Assembly (NCBI RefSeq): GCF_026169115.1
Contig: NZ_JAPFEA010000020.1
Location: 1 to 47,777, forward strand
DNA length: 47,777 nt
Reading direction: 5' to 3'
Origin: Intestinimonas sp.
GTDB taxonomy: Bacteria > Bacillota > Clostridia > Oscillospirales > Oscillospiraceae
In this document: positions 34,574-43,801 of the stretch, one piece after another
Numbering within the stretch: position 1 is the stretch's first letter
Layout of the letters: each line of letters opens with the position of its first letter
The notes under the pieces: generated by a model
Databases searched by the model: none
Told to the model about the DNA's origin: nothing
Seen by the model: only the letters and a program-made list of their open reading frames with translations
Program-made: the position numbers and the translations under genes

Positions 34574-35218
34574 ATGCTTTCCCCCCGGCAGCGCATCCTG
34601 TCCTTCCTCCGCACCTATGGCATCATCCTGCTTGGCTCCGCCATCCTGTCCTTCGGCCTTTACAACATTCACGAACAGACCCAGGTCACCGAGGGCGGTG
34701 TGCTGGGTATGGCACTCTTTCTCAACCACTGGCTGGGGCTCTCCCCCGCCATTGCAAGCCCCGTCATGGACATCGCCTGCTATGTGCTGGCTTGGCGCTT
34801 CCTGGGGGGCGCCTTTGCCGAGTATGCCGTCGTCGCCAGTCTGGCCTTCGCCGGCTTTCACGGCCTCTGGGAGCAGTTCCCTCCCATCCTCCCCGACCTG
34901 AGCGCCTACCCCCTGGCCGCCGCCCTGGCGGGCGGGCTCTTCGTGGGCGTGGGCGTGGGGCTGGTGGTCCGCATCGGCGGCGCCTGCGGCGGGGACGACG
35001 CCCTGGCCCTCACCATCTCCCACCTCACCAAGTGGCCCATCGCCCGGTGCTACCTCATCACCGACCTCACCGTGCTGGCCCTCTCTCTGAGCTATATCCC
35101 CTTCACGCGCATCCTCTACTCCCTCGTCACCGTCACCCTCTCCTCCTTCCTCATTGGCCGCATCCAGATCATGGGCCGCAGAGCGGAGGACACCCCCGAG
35201 GCCCAGCCGGCGCAGTGA
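34574..35218 (+). CDS. YitT-family integral membrane protein (214 aa)
   Basis: The protein has five to six membrane helices and the YitT core: ILSFGLYNIHEQTQVTEGGV near residue 25 and the glycine-rich GGACGGDDALALTISHLT near residue 140. Family members are found in many Firmicutes; some have been linked to export or stress, but there is no settled function. The usual C-terminal soluble DUF2179 domain is missing, so this is the short form. The ATG at 34574 follows TAGGAG. It is a single-gene unit with its own promoter and a strong terminator. Confidence 0.85.
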   Translation: MLSPRQRILSFLRTYGIILLGSAILSFGLYNIHEQTQVTEGGVLGMALFLNHWLGLSPAIASPVMDIACYVLAWRFLGGAFAEYAVVASLAFAGFHGLWEQFPPILPDLSAYPLAAALAGGLFVGVGVGLVVRIGGACGGDDALALTISHLTKWPIARCYLITDLTVLALSLSYIPFTRILYSLVTVTLSSFLIGRIQIMGRRAEDTPEAQPAQ

Positions 35219-35240
35219 CGCAGGGCAACACGGATAGAAA

Positions 35241-35278
35241 ACAGGGACGCTTCCCATCGGAAGCGTCCCTGTTGTTTT
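35241..35278. terminator. bidirectional terminator
   Basis: ACAGGGACGCTTCC pairs with GGAAGCGTCCCTGT, then TGTTTTCTG on the plus strand; the minus side ends with TTTTCTATCC. Confidence 0.9.
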
Positions 35279-35292
35279 CTGTCCTGTCTGGT

Positions 35293-36879
35293 TCAGCGGT
35301 CCCACTTCTGAATGAGGGCCAGGAGTTCCTTTTCGAACTGGGCCAGATCCCGATTGGCGCCGCCCCTGTTGTGGCGGATGGCCTCCATGAGGTCCTGACC
35401 GGCGGCCTCCAGCTTCCGGTAGGCGGGGGAACCGGAGACGGAGACCGGCTTGGGGGGCAGGGGCACGCCGGCGGAGAGCATCCGGTCTGCGGCCAGGTCG
35501 TAGACCTCCTCATACTCGGCGGCGTGGGCGGCAAGCCCGGCGTCCCGCAGCTTCTGGGCAAAGATCTCGGTGACCGCCGCATCCCCGTGGACCACGAAGA
35601 CGTGCCGGGGCTTGGGGGCATAGTGGGTGGCCCAGGCCAGGAGGTGGTCCCGGTCAGCGTGGGAGGAGAGACCCTTGAAGTTGACGATGCGGGCGTTGAC
35701 GGCGATCTCCTCGCCGAAGAGCTTCACCGACTTGGCCCCCTCCAGAAGGGCCCGGCCCAGGCTCCCCTCCGCCTGATAGCCCACAAAGACGATGGTGCAC
35801 TCCTTCCGCCACAGGTTGTGCTTGAGGTGGTGGCGGATGCGCCCGGCGTCGCACATGCCGGAGGCCGAGAGGATGACCTTGGAGCTGGTGTCCAGGTTGA
35901 GGGCCTTGGACTCCTCGCTGGTCTCAGTGAGGGTGAGCCCGGGGAACTGGAAGAGGGCGCCGCCCTTCAACGCCTCGATAGCCTCCTCGTCCAGATAGCC
36001 GCGGAGGTTGCCGGAGTAGACGCGGGTGGCCTCGTTGGCCAGGGGGGAGTCCACACACACACGGAAGTCGGGGTGGGACTTCACCATCCCCTCCTCCTTC
36101 ATCTCCCGCATGAAGTACAAAAGCTCCTGGGTGCGTCCCACGGCGAAGGCGGGGATGATGACGTTGCCGCCCTGCTCAAAGGTCTCGTCGATGATCTGGG
36201 CCAGGGCCTGGGTATAGCTCTCCGGCGGCTCGTGGAGCCGGTCTCCGTAGGTGCTCTCCATGACCACATAGTCGGCCTCGTCGATGGGCTGGGGGTCCCG
36301 GATGACGGGCTGGTCCACGTTGCCCAGGTCCCCGGAGAAGACGATCTTCCGGGTGACCCCCTCCTCGGTGAGCCACAGCTCGGCGCTGGCCGAGCCCAGC
36401 AGATGGCCGGCGTCGGTAAAGCGCAGACGAACCCCCTCGCACAGGTCCACCAGCTCCCCATACTCATAGGTCTCCACCAGCTCCATGGCGTGCTCGGCGT
36501 CGGCGATGGTGTAGAGGGGCTCCACCGGCGCCCGGCCGGCCCGGCGGCCCTTCTGGTTCTGCCACTGGGCGTCCGACTCCTGGATGTGGGCCGAGTCCCG
36601 CAGCATGATGGACATGAGCTGCCCGGTCAGGCGGGTGGCCACGATCCTGCCGTGGAAGCCCTGCTTCACCAGCAGCGGGATACGGCCAGTGTGGTCGATG
36701 TGGGCGTGGGTGACGATGACATAGTCGATGTAGCCCGGGGCGAAGTCCAGCACACGGTTGTCCCGCTCGTCCCGTCCCTGCTGGAGTCCGCAGTCGATGA
36801 GGATGCGCTTTCCGTTGACCTCCACACAGTGACAGCTCCCGGTGACGGCCTTGGCAGCGCCGAAAAATGTGAGCTTCAT
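35293..36879 (-). CDS. beta-CASP metallo-beta-lactamase-fold RNA-processing nuclease (528 aa)
   Basis: The MBL domain has VTHAHIDHTGRIPLL, the later His in FTDAGHLLGSASAEL, and the Asp in VFSGDLGNVDQP. A beta-CASP domain follows (ESTYGDRLHE, PAFAVGRTQELLYFM, ASGMCDAGRIRHHLK) and the RNA-specificity motif ends as NFKGLSSHADRD. This is the CPSF-like/YSH1 group (often annotated as MBL-fold RNA exonuclease), distinct from RNase J. It probably cuts or trims RNA in the cytoplasm. All metal ligands are present. A short C-terminal helical extension of about 60 residues is added. RBS: AGGAGGTGCCCC at 36879. Confidence 0.92.
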   Translation of the reverse strand: MKLTFFGAAKAVTGSCHCVEVNGKRILIDCGLQQGRDERDNRVLDFAPGYIDYVIVTHAHIDHTGRIPLLVKQGFHGRIVATRLTGQLMSIMLRDSAHIQESDAQWQNQKGRRAGRAPVEPLYTIADAEHAMELVETYEYGELVDLCEGVRLRFTDAGHLLGSASAELWLTEEGVTRKIVFSGDLGNVDQPVIRDPQPIDEADYVVMESTYGDRLHEPPESYTQALAQIIDETFEQGGNVIIPAFAVGRTQELLYFMREMKEEGMVKSHPDFRVCVDSPLANEATRVYSGNLRGYLDEEAIEALKGGALFQFPGLTLTETSEESKALNLDTSSKVILSASGMCDAGRIRHHLKHNLWRKECTIVFVGYQAEGSLGRALLEGAKSVKLFGEEIAVNARIVNFKGLSSHADRDHLLAWATHYAPKPRHVFVVHGDAAVTEIFAQKLRDAGLAAHAAEYEEVYDLAADRMLSAGVPLPPKPVSVSGSPAYRKLEAAGQDLMEAIRHNRGGANRDLAQFEKELLALIQKWDR

Positions 36880-36962
36880 GGGGCACCTCCTTTGTTTTTC
36901 CTTATCCCCATTCTACCCCCTTGCAGTCTCCCTGTAAAGCCATCCCAGAAAGTTTACATTTT

Positions 36963-36998
36963 GGCCCGGCACGAAGATCTTTCCCTTCGCGCCGGGCC
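36963..36998. terminator. GC-rich hairpin upstream of the beta-CASP gene
   Basis: GGCCCGGC and CGAAG pair with CTTCG and GCCGGGCC around loop ATCTTTCC. It may end transcription from the serine-hydrolase gene on the minus strand. The 36880-37207 gap otherwise holds only this and a palindromic repeat. Confidence 0.5.
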
Positions 36999-37046
36999 CG
37001 TGTCATCTCATGTTCTGTTTGCCCATGCGCCATGTTGAGCACCTTC

Positions 37047-37137
37047 CGTCATTCTGAGCGCAGCGAAGAATCCGTCTTCCTCATCCACCTGCATAAGGAC
37101 AGAGAAAAACGGATTCTTCGCTGCGCTCAGAATGACA
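37047..37137. repeat. palindromic CGTCATTCTGAG element, copy C
   Basis: This is the most symmetric copy: CGTCATTCTGAGCGCAGCGA at the left and TCGCTGCGCTCAGAATGAC at the right, each with AGAATCCG inside, so the ends form an almost perfect 29-bp stem. Its loop has no coding capacity. Confidence 0.92.
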
Positions 37138-37207
37138 TAGGTTGGAACGTCTTGCGCAGATGGGTGGGGGCGCCATCAGTGGTGAAGCTCGCTCACGTCC
37201 CCACTGT

Positions 37208-39277
37208 TCACTGCACCAGACTCAGGTGGAAGCGGGCGCCGGGTGTGCCGGCGAAGGCGATCCAGCCCCCCTCCGGCAGCACGGCGGAGGTATCTCCGAA
37301 GGCCACGGAGCTGGCCGTCGCCACGCCATTGGCGTCATAGACGGTGAAGCCCCCCGCCTCCGGCAGGGTAACGGCCAGGGTCTTCCCCGCCAGGGCCCCC
37401 ACGCGGAACCAGCGGGCATGGCCGTCGTCCAGGATGGTGCAGTAGGCCCCCGCCCCGGCATAGAGGTCCGCGAGCCCGGAGCCGGGCGCGCACAGGTAGT
37501 CCCCCGCCTTCAGGTACTCCTTGCCGTCCACGGAGACGATCCGGTAGTCGGCCCCGTTGCGGCTGCCGTTGCCGGGCACCTGGATGTACTGCTGGGCCAG
37601 GGTCTCGTCCACGATGCGCTCAAAGCCGGCCGCGTAGCCCGGCGTCTCCGGCAGGGCCGTCACCCCGGCGAAGGGCCCGGACAGGTAGACCTGAGAGGTG
37701 TACTTCTCGTTGACGATGAGGTAGAGCTCTTCGCCCCTGGCGGCCCAGGCGTCCAGGGCGGCCTGGCTGGCCCCGGTGTTGGGCTCCAGCTTCTCCAGGA
37801 CGTAGTTGGCGGTGCCGGAGGAGGTCAGGCCGGGCACCGGGGCATAGTCCTCCTGGCGGAGGTAGGTCCGGCCATTGTCCTCCGTGACAAAGGTCAGGGC
37901 CGCCGTGCCGGTCTCATCCAGAAAAACGCCGGTGTCCCGATAGGTGTAGGTCTGCACCGTCCCGCCCAGGGCAGCGGCGGCGGTCAGGGTCATGGTCTGG
38001 TCGTCGGGGAAGGCCACGGCGGCCACCATGCCCAGGGAGACATAGGCGCCGGCATTGGCCTTCACCGCCTCCGGGATGGCCGCCGGCTGACCGGCAGGGA
38101 GGGCAGGCAGGCCCTCGTCCACCGCCACCCCGTCCTCGGCCAGGGCGTCGATGAGGATGCGCTCCCCCGCCAGCTGATCGTAGGTGCTCACGCCGCCGGA
38201 GGAGAGGACGGCCACCGCCTTGTCCGCCTCCGGGAGGACGACGAGGGAGGCGTGGTAGCGCAGGGTGTCGCCACCCTTCACCAGGGCGGTGATGCCGCTC
38301 TGGTTGAAGGGATACTGGTGGACGTTGTCCCAGCCCAGGCCGAAGGCCAGGGTGTCGTTTTCGCTCTCCTCCGGCCACAGGCCCTTTGCGGCCCAGTCGG
38401 TGTTCATCAGGTCCAGCCACTCCTGCTCCAGCAGCTCGTTCCCGCACAGGAGCCCGCCGAAGGCGGCCAGATCGGCGGCGGTGGCGTAGAGTCCGCCGGT
38501 GCCCACGATGCCCACGGTGTCCTGGGGGAGGGCCCGGACGTCTTCGGCGGAGGCGTAGGTCTTGGCCAGACGGCTGGTGTCGAAGTCATCTCCGGGGGCG
38601 TAGGTGTCGGCAAGGCCCGCCGGGTCCAGGACGGCGGCGTGGAGGTAGTCCATATAGTCCATGCCGCTCACCGCCTCCACCACCAGCTGGGCCAGGGTGT
38701 AGCCGTCGTTGCAGTAGACGCAGTAGGCGCCGGGGGCGGCCTTGAGCCGCTGGGTGGACAGCCGCGTCAGCAGGTCGTCGGCGGCGTGCTCGTCGGCATC
38801 GCCAAAGAGGAAGGCGTCCCGGGTGCTGTCCCCCATAAGGCCGGAGGAGTGGTCCAGCAGCATGCGGACGGTGATGTCCTTGTACCGCTCGTCGGCCATG
38901 GTGAAGCCGGGCAGGTGCTTGGTCACCGGGTCCTCCAGGGCCAGCCTGCCGGCCTGGGCCAGGGTGAGGACGGCGGCGGCGGTGTAGGTCTTGGACACCG
39001 AGCCGATGCCGTAGAGGATGTCGTCGGTAAGGGCCCGGTTCTCCGTCTTGGAGTAGATCCCCCAGCCCCCCTGGGCGGTGATCTCCCCGTCCTCCCACAG
39101 GGCGTAGCGGACCGAGTCGGCCCCGCCGTACTGCCCCGCCAGAGCGATGGCGTGGGCGGCCTTGTCCTCCAGGGTCTCCCCCGCCGCCGTCTCCTGGGCG
39201 GCAAAGGCGGGCAGGGTCAGGGCGGGCACAAGGATGAGCCCCGCCAGGGCCCCGCTGAGCATCCGTTTCCAGTTCAT
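37208..39277 (-). CDS. secreted serine hydrolase, class C beta-lactamase/PBP4* fold (689 aa)
   Basis: The signal peptide ends PAFA near residue 26. The hydrolase domain (35-400) has the SxxK nucleophile motif S93-V-S-K96 and the YxN motif Y188-C-N190; a KGG occurs near residue 345 in LVKGGDTLRYH, the place of the KTG-like triad member. The C-terminal half is beta-rich with no motif I recognise. Enzymes of this group are D-aminopeptidases, esterases or carboxypeptidases; real lactamase activity is not implied. The ATG at 39277 follows GAGGAGGAACC; the open frame to 39541 is rejected. It follows a small gene and an LtaS-like gene in one direction. Confidence 0.9.
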   Translation of the reverse strand: MNWKRMLSGALAGLILVPALTLPAFAAQETAAGETLEDKAAHAIALAGQYGGADSVRYALWEDGEITAQGGWGIYSKTENRALTDDILYGIGSVSKTYTAAAVLTLAQAGRLALEDPVTKHLPGFTMADERYKDITVRMLLDHSSGLMGDSTRDAFLFGDADEHAADDLLTRLSTQRLKAAPGAYCVYCNDGYTLAQLVVEAVSGMDYMDYLHAAVLDPAGLADTYAPGDDFDTSRLAKTYASAEDVRALPQDTVGIVGTGGLYATAADLAAFGGLLCGNELLEQEWLDLMNTDWAAKGLWPEESENDTLAFGLGWDNVHQYPFNQSGITALVKGGDTLRYHASLVVLPEADKAVAVLSSGGVSTYDQLAGERILIDALAEDGVAVDEGLPALPAGQPAAIPEAVKANAGAYVSLGMVAAVAFPDDQTMTLTAAAALGGTVQTYTYRDTGVFLDETGTAALTFVTEDNGRTYLRQEDYAPVPGLTSSGTANYVLEKLEPNTGASQAALDAWAARGEELYLIVNEKYTSQVYLSGPFAGVTALPETPGYAAGFERIVDETLAQQYIQVPGNGSRNGADYRIVSVDGKEYLKAGDYLCAPGSGLADLYAGAGAYCTILDDGHARWFRVGALAGKTLAVTLPEAGGFTVYDANGVATASSVAFGDTSAVLPEGGWIAFAGTPGARFHLSLVQ

Positions 39278-39291
39278 GATGGTTCCTCCTC

Positions 39292-39618
39292 TTATTCTTC
39301 CGTTTTTTCGCTTTGTCTGGTCCGTTCCTCGTAGTAGGCCCGACATTCCGCCGCCGTCCGGTGCGGGTGGGCGTTCATGGCGTCGGCCTGGGCCAGGAGC
39401 CAGGCCCGCATGGCGTCGATGCCCGCCTGGCTCACCGGGAAGGTCTCCTCCCCCTCCTGCCGGGCGTACTGCCGGCAGAAGGGCCCCTGCCAGATGACCA
39501 CCCGCAGGGTCCCCTCTTTGGGCTTTTCGATCTCGTAGCACAGCAGGCCCCGGCTCCCCGACCAGCCGTTGTCGTTTTCAAAGTGGGAGAGCACCGGGAG
39601 ATAAAATTCCTGTTCCAT
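39292..39618 (-). CDS. small conserved hypothetical protein (108 aa)
   Basis: The product is soluble and acidic at the ends, beginning MEQEFYLPVLSHFENDNGWS and rich in Tyr/Trp/Glu (EGTLRVVIWQGPFCRQYARQ). It ends with a charged helix. I recognise no named family, though the opening pattern seems conserved in related clostridia. RBS AAGGAGGAACAG supports the ATG at 39618. It lies 10 bp after the LtaS-like gene and 14 bp before the serine-hydrolase gene, so all three are probably one operon. Confidence 0.8.
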   Translation of the reverse strand: MEQEFYLPVLSHFENDNGWSGSRGLLCYEIEKPKEGTLRVVIWQGPFCRQYARQEGEETFPVSQAGIDAMRAWLLAQADAMNAHPHRTAAECRAYYEERTRQSEKTEE

Positions 39619-39628
39619 CTGTTCCTCC

Positions 39629-41641
39629 TTACGGTTTCAGGGTAAAGAAATCGGGCAGCCGGTTTTCGGGGCTGTCAAAGAGCAGGTTGTACTGGAGGGA
39701 CTCGTACTGGAGCAGCCCCGTCCGGGCCGCCTCCGGCAGGTCCTCCCGGCCCTTGTGCCAGACGCCGCCGGCATCCAGAAAGCCCATGGCGTTGAGGGCG
39801 GGCACGGTCTCCCGGAGCCGGAGCAGGAACCGCTGGTGCCCTGTGAGGGGGAGTCCAGCCGTCTCCATCAGCATGGCGGAGAGGTAGTTGAGGGAGGTGG
39901 TCACCCCCTCCGCCTCGGGGATGTCGTAATTGGCCCAGAGGAGGAAGGGCACCTCCTGCCGCTGCTGGGCGGCGGCGATGTCCACCGCTTCAAAGTCGCC
40001 CCCCAGCACCTCGTTGTAGAAGTTGGTCACCACCTGGGGCTGGTGATCGCCGAACATCAGGATCAGGGTGGGCTCCTCCACCTGGGAGAAATAGTGAATG
40101 AGGTACTCCAATGCATAGTCCGACTGCCGCAGCAGGGAGAGGTACTGGTCTACGGTGCCGTAGCGGCCCTCCATGTCCCCGGTGAGCCAGACCGTCTTGT
40201 CCAGCCCCGTCCAGGGCACGTTGTAGGCGCTGTGGTTCTGCATGGTGACGTTGAAGACGAAGAGGGGCTCCCCGGCCTCTTTTCCCTCGTAGCGCCGCAC
40301 CAGCTCCTCATAGTTGGCCTGGTCGGTGATGTAATTTCGCATGTAGGCGGGGTCGTTGAAATCCCCCTGGAAGTAAATCTCGTCAAAGCCGAAGCTCTGG
40401 TAGACCGCCCGGCGATTCCACCCGGAGGTGAGGTAGGGGTGCATAAAGATGGTGTGGTAGCCCAGGGCTTTGAGCTGGCCGCCCAGGTTGGGCTCCTCCT
40501 CCCCCACATACATGTGGAAGGGCACCGTCCCCTCGGGGAGGAAGGCCATGGTGTTGCCGGTCAAAAATTCGTACTCCGAATTGGCGGTGGTGCCGCCGAA
40601 GACGGAGGCGTAGGCCGTGCCCCGGATGGTGTTCTCCGTGAGGCTGTGGAAGAAGGGCAAAGGGTCCGTGTTGGTCTCCAGGTCAAAGACCTCTGCCAGG
40701 TCGGAGAAGGACTCGTTCATCACCACGATGATGTTCACCGGGGTCTCTGCGCCAGCCGCGCCGCCCGCCGGGCCCTCCTCCGTCTCTTGGGCGATGGCGG
40801 CCAGGGTCTCCTGAGAATAGCCCTCCGGCTCCTCCACCCGGCTGTACCGCAGGCAGACCGAGAAGTTGAGGACGAAGCCGTTGCCCCGCGTGGTCCACAG
40901 GGAGGGCTCGATCTCCAAACGGCGGAGGAAGTCGGTCTGGAAAAAGACCGCCAGATAGGCGGCGGCCAGGAGGGCGACGGGGAGAGCCGCCTGCCAGTGG
41001 GGCTTCTGCCGCCCGGCGCTCTTGGGCACCTTCCACAGCAGCAGGAGGAAGAGGGCCAGGGCCATCAGGCAGTGGAGCTGCACGGCGTCCGGGGTGTAGT
41101 CATAGTTCCCCGCCACGTTGGCCGCCGTCCGCAGGGTGAGGAGATCGCCGGGGAAGATGGTGCGCCCCCGGAAGTGAATGACATACCGGTTGGCCAGGCC
41201 CACAAAGACGAAGAACCCGGCGGTCAGCCCCGCCGTCAGCCGCACCCGGCCCGTGACCAGGTAGAGCACTCCGGCAAGCATGTAATACCACGCCAGATTC
41301 AGCGCGATCTGGAGGGCAGAGAGCTCCTTCCAGACCAGATAGTTGTAGTTCATCTGCTCCACCAGCACGAAGGAGAGCAGGGGGCCGAGGACGAAGGCGG
41401 CCCACCGGCACCGGGCGGCGGCCTTTTCCTCCAAATCAAGCGCCAGAGGGAAGACGCCCCCCAGGGCCAGGGCCCAGCACAGCCCCTGCCACAGGGGGAG
41501 CCCGCAGGCCGTCAGGCCCAGGAGGATGGCGGCGGCCAGGACGGCGGCGGGGAGGAGCCGGTCCCGGCGGTAATACAGGGGGCGGCGGGCCGGGGAGGCC
41601 TTTGCGCCGCGTTTTTGTTTGACGGAGGTCGCTTTGCTCAT
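39629..41641 (-). CDS. LtaS-family sulfatase-fold membrane enzyme (670 aa)
   Basis: The N-terminal third has about eight membrane helices, preceded by a Lys/Arg-rich tail. The extracellular sulfatase domain (about 340-610) begins NIIVVMNESFSDL (metal Glu), has the catalytic Thr in FGGTTANSEYEFLTG, and the closing metal motif LMFGDHQPQV. Related enzymes move glycerol-phosphate from phosphatidylglycerol to lipoteichoic acid or other surface polymers; the longer helix set here fits the clostridial group, whose exact product is not settled. The ATG at 41641 has AAAGGA at a long spacing. It heads a three-gene operon with a hypothetical and a serine hydrolase. Confidence 0.92.
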   Translation of the reverse strand: MSKATSVKQKRGAKASPARRPLYYRRDRLLPAAVLAAAILLGLTACGLPLWQGLCWALALGGVFPLALDLEEKAAARCRWAAFVLGPLLSFVLVEQMNYNYLVWKELSALQIALNLAWYYMLAGVLYLVTGRVRLTAGLTAGFFVFVGLANRYVIHFRGRTIFPGDLLTLRTAANVAGNYDYTPDAVQLHCLMALALFLLLLWKVPKSAGRQKPHWQAALPVALLAAAYLAVFFQTDFLRRLEIEPSLWTTRGNGFVLNFSVCLRYSRVEEPEGYSQETLAAIAQETEEGPAGGAAGAETPVNIIVVMNESFSDLAEVFDLETNTDPLPFFHSLTENTIRGTAYASVFGGTTANSEYEFLTGNTMAFLPEGTVPFHMYVGEEEPNLGGQLKALGYHTIFMHPYLTSGWNRRAVYQSFGFDEIYFQGDFNDPAYMRNYITDQANYEELVRRYEGKEAGEPLFVFNVTMQNHSAYNVPWTGLDKTVWLTGDMEGRYGTVDQYLSLLRQSDYALEYLIHYFSQVEEPTLILMFGDHQPQVVTNFYNEVLGGDFEAVDIAAAQQRQEVPFLLWANYDIPEAEGVTTSLNYLSAMLMETAGLPLTGHQRFLLRLRETVPALNAMGFLDAGGVWHKGREDLPEAARTGLLQYESLQYNLLFDSPENRLPDFFTLKP

Positions 41642-41763
41642 GGTCGTTTCGTTCCTTTTATGATAAAGAGTTGGCGTACCGTTCATTTTACAACGGCGGG
41701 GGGCCAAAAGCAAGAGCACATTCGCCGCCGGATGAGGGGGTGTATCGGGCGTGGTTTGCGCGC

Positions 41764-42049
41764 CGGCCACCCCCTCAGTCGCCTGCGGCGACAGCTCCCC
41801 CGTCAAGGGGGAGCTATATTTTGTGGGGCGCGACGACCTCGTCGGGCCCCACAGCAAAAGAAATACCACGCCGAAACGCCGGGCCGGTGAGGACACCGGC
41901 CCCGACACACCTGCCGCACCGTTGGGCGTAGGGGCCGATGTCCCCATCGGCCCCTACATTCGTCATTCTGAGCGGCGCGAAGAATCCGTCCCCTGGTCTT
42001 TTGTACCGGGGCAGGAAGACGGATTCTTCGCCTGCGGCTCAGAATGACG
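41764..42049. repeat. repeat block: R1 copy b (41764-41885) and CGTCATTCTGAG copy D (41961-42049)
   Basis: R1 copy b matches 15241-15360, including CTCCCCC-gtcaa-GGGGGAG and CCCCACAGCAAAAGAAATACC. Between the two repeats is a GGCCGATG/CATCGGCC palindrome that is also found near 15200 and 43490. Copy D has TCTGAGCGGCGCGAAGAATC on the left and the matching right end. The 41642-42226 gap holds no other gene. Confidence 0.88.
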
Positions 42050-42226
42050 GGGGTGGGGCACACCTGTGTGTGCGCCCACCCCCGCAGACCTTCCCCCAAG
42101 GGAAGGCGTCGGGAACGGTCCCGATTCATGGACTTTTTGCAGCCTGCGGGCAGGGGCGGGCCGGGGGACGGCGGAGCCATGCAACTGGACGGGCCGGGAC
42201 GGGTATGGGTGAGGAGGGATGCTATT

Positions 42227-43255
42227 ATGGCGAGCAACTATACCACAAATTACGGGCTGTGCCAGTGGGAACCGGGGGACAAATTTTTACGGGAGGAATT
42301 TAACCAAAATAATGAAAAGCTGGACGAGGCGCTGGGCGAAACGGCGGAGATAGCCCGACGGTGTGACCGGGCCCTGCCGCTGCTGAGCTACGACCTGAAC
42401 AACCTGATGCTGCAACGGTATTACGAGGGCAAATACATGGGCTGGAAAAAGGGGATGCTCTTCGACAGCTTTGGCGACATGTCTGGCATCGCCGAGAAGA
42501 GCGAAGGCCTCTTGTGGACCTCTGGCATGCTCCAGGTGGAGACCCAGGGTCTGGGGAACCAGGATGCCAGATGGCAGGACGCCACGCTGGAGGTGTCCAC
42601 CTCCCAGACCCGGGACAACCGGTGGGCGGCCGTCGGAAACGGCACCTTGAAGGCGGTGACGGTCTACGCCCAGTGTGTCAAGTCCGACAAGAGCACCGTC
42701 ACCACCGGGACAGCCAAGCTGGAGATTTTACTGGACGGCCAGGTGCTGGCCAGTTCCCCGGTGGTCACGGTGAGCGGCTCCTTTGCCGGAACACGGTTTC
42801 CCATCACCTGCGATGTGTCGGTGAACCACACCTATATCATGCGCTACACCGCCGTCACCACGGGCAGCTCGGTGGCGGAGGGCTATCACCAGCTCCGGGC
42901 CACCTGGGGCAGTCGGGACTTCTTTGCCTATGGGCTGGAATGTACCCCCCGGCCCTCCAGGGACGCCTGGATGCACACCCCCCTTTACGATCTGAAATCG
43001 GACTATGACCGGGTCCTGGCCTGGGTACGGCACCGCTACGGCGCCGCGCCCAAGCTGCTGTGGCGGCGGGGGCAGGAGGAGGATTGGCAGGCCATGGTCC
43101 AGGGGGAGAGCCGCCCCATCACCAGCGTAACAGGGACCACCGGACTGACTGAGACCGCCTTTTCTCTGGATGGGACGGGCGGGCCGGGGGCCAGCCTGCG
43201 CATCGAGCTCACCGGGAACGCCCAGGTGATGGAATATGGCGTGGTGGTGCTGTGA
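42227..43255 (+). CDS. phage-tail-like structural protein, orphan (342 aa)
   Basis: The start MASNYTTNYGLCQWEPGDKF, then LREEFNQNNEKLDEAL, follows the pattern of N-termini of tail-fibre or appendage proteins of Firmicutes prophages. After a helical stretch (25-75) the product becomes beta-rich with Thr/Val strands (VTTGTAKLEILLDGQVLASS). It has no signal peptide. Start at 42227 behind GAGGAGGG; the frame upstream is repeat sequence. No other phage gene lies nearby, and the gene sits between inverted repeat blocks, so it may be a domesticated or stranded cargo. The function call is an inference from the N-terminus only. Confidence 0.7.
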   Translation: MASNYTTNYGLCQWEPGDKFLREEFNQNNEKLDEALGETAEIARRCDRALPLLSYDLNNLMLQRYYEGKYMGWKKGMLFDSFGDMSGIAEKSEGLLWTSGMLQVETQGLGNQDARWQDATLEVSTSQTRDNRWAAVGNGTLKAVTVYAQCVKSDKSTVTTGTAKLEILLDGQVLASSPVVTVSGSFAGTRFPITCDVSVNHTYIMRYTAVTTGSSVAEGYHQLRATWGSRDFFAYGLECTPRPSRDAWMHTPLYDLKSDYDRVLAWVRHRYGAAPKLLWRRGQEEDWQAMVQGESRPITSVTGTTGLTETAFSLDGTGGPGASLRIELTGNAQVMEYGVVVL

Positions 43256-43285
43256 GGGCCGCAGGGCCCACTCTTTCAGCGGGGC

Positions 43286-43670
43286 GCGGCATTTCTTTTG
43301 TTGTGGGGCCCGACGACCCCAGCGGGCCATTGGCTCCCTCTCAGAGGGAGCTGTCGCCGCAGGCGACTGAGGGAGTGGCCGGAGCGCCAAGCCACGCCTG
43401 ATGCCCACCCTCATCCGTCATTTGCTCCGCAAATGCCACCTTCCCCCTGAGAGGGGGAAGGTCTGCGGGGGCGCGCGGGCCGATGGGGACATCGGCCCCT
43501 ATGTCCGTCATTCGGAACCGCCTTCCTCGTCATTCTGAGCCGCAGGCGAAGAATCCGCATTCCCTCCGCTCAGACATTACGAAAAGGACGGGGGAAACGG
43601 GTCCTTCGCTCGCGCTCAGGACGACGGGGGGCGTCATTCTGAGCCGCAGGCGAAGAATCCGTCCCCTGTC
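43286..43670. repeat. repeat block: R1 copy c (inverted), CGTCATTCTGAG copies E and partial F
   Basis: R1 copy c (43286-43383) is inverted relative to 15241 and 41764 (GGCATTTCTTTTG, GGCTCCCTCTCAGAGGGAG). Copy E runs 43528-43624, with its right end in the GTCCT...AGGACG variant; a further left arm begins at 43632. Together they fill most of the 43256-43801 gap, where I see no gene. Confidence 0.85.
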
Positions 43671-43725
43671 CTTCATGGTCACAAGGGCATGCAATCAGAT
43701 GATAGAACGAAAAATGGGTAGAAGA

Positions 43726-43753
43726 GCGCCCCGGACCAGATGGTCCGGGGCGC
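43726..43753. terminator. terminator hairpin of the S-layer-type gene
   Basis: GCGCCCCGGACC pairs with GGTCCGGGGCGC around a 4-nt loop; a T-rich but interrupted run follows on the minus strand. Confidence 0.7.
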
Positions 43754-43801
43754 TGTATTCTTCGTCAGTCTTTACCGGTGACTGCTGTGTCTCAAATGCA
43801 A

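Noticed and set aside
37208-39277. antibiotic-resistance class C beta-lactamase
   Set aside because: Only the general SxxK/YxN fold is present in a 689-aa protein with an extra C-terminal half. This matches wall-associated hydrolases at least as well, so no resistance is claimed.
39278-39541. longer start for the serine hydrolase
   Set aside because: The extension overlaps the small gene at 39292-39618 almost completely, and the signal peptide begins at 39277 behind a strong ribosome site.
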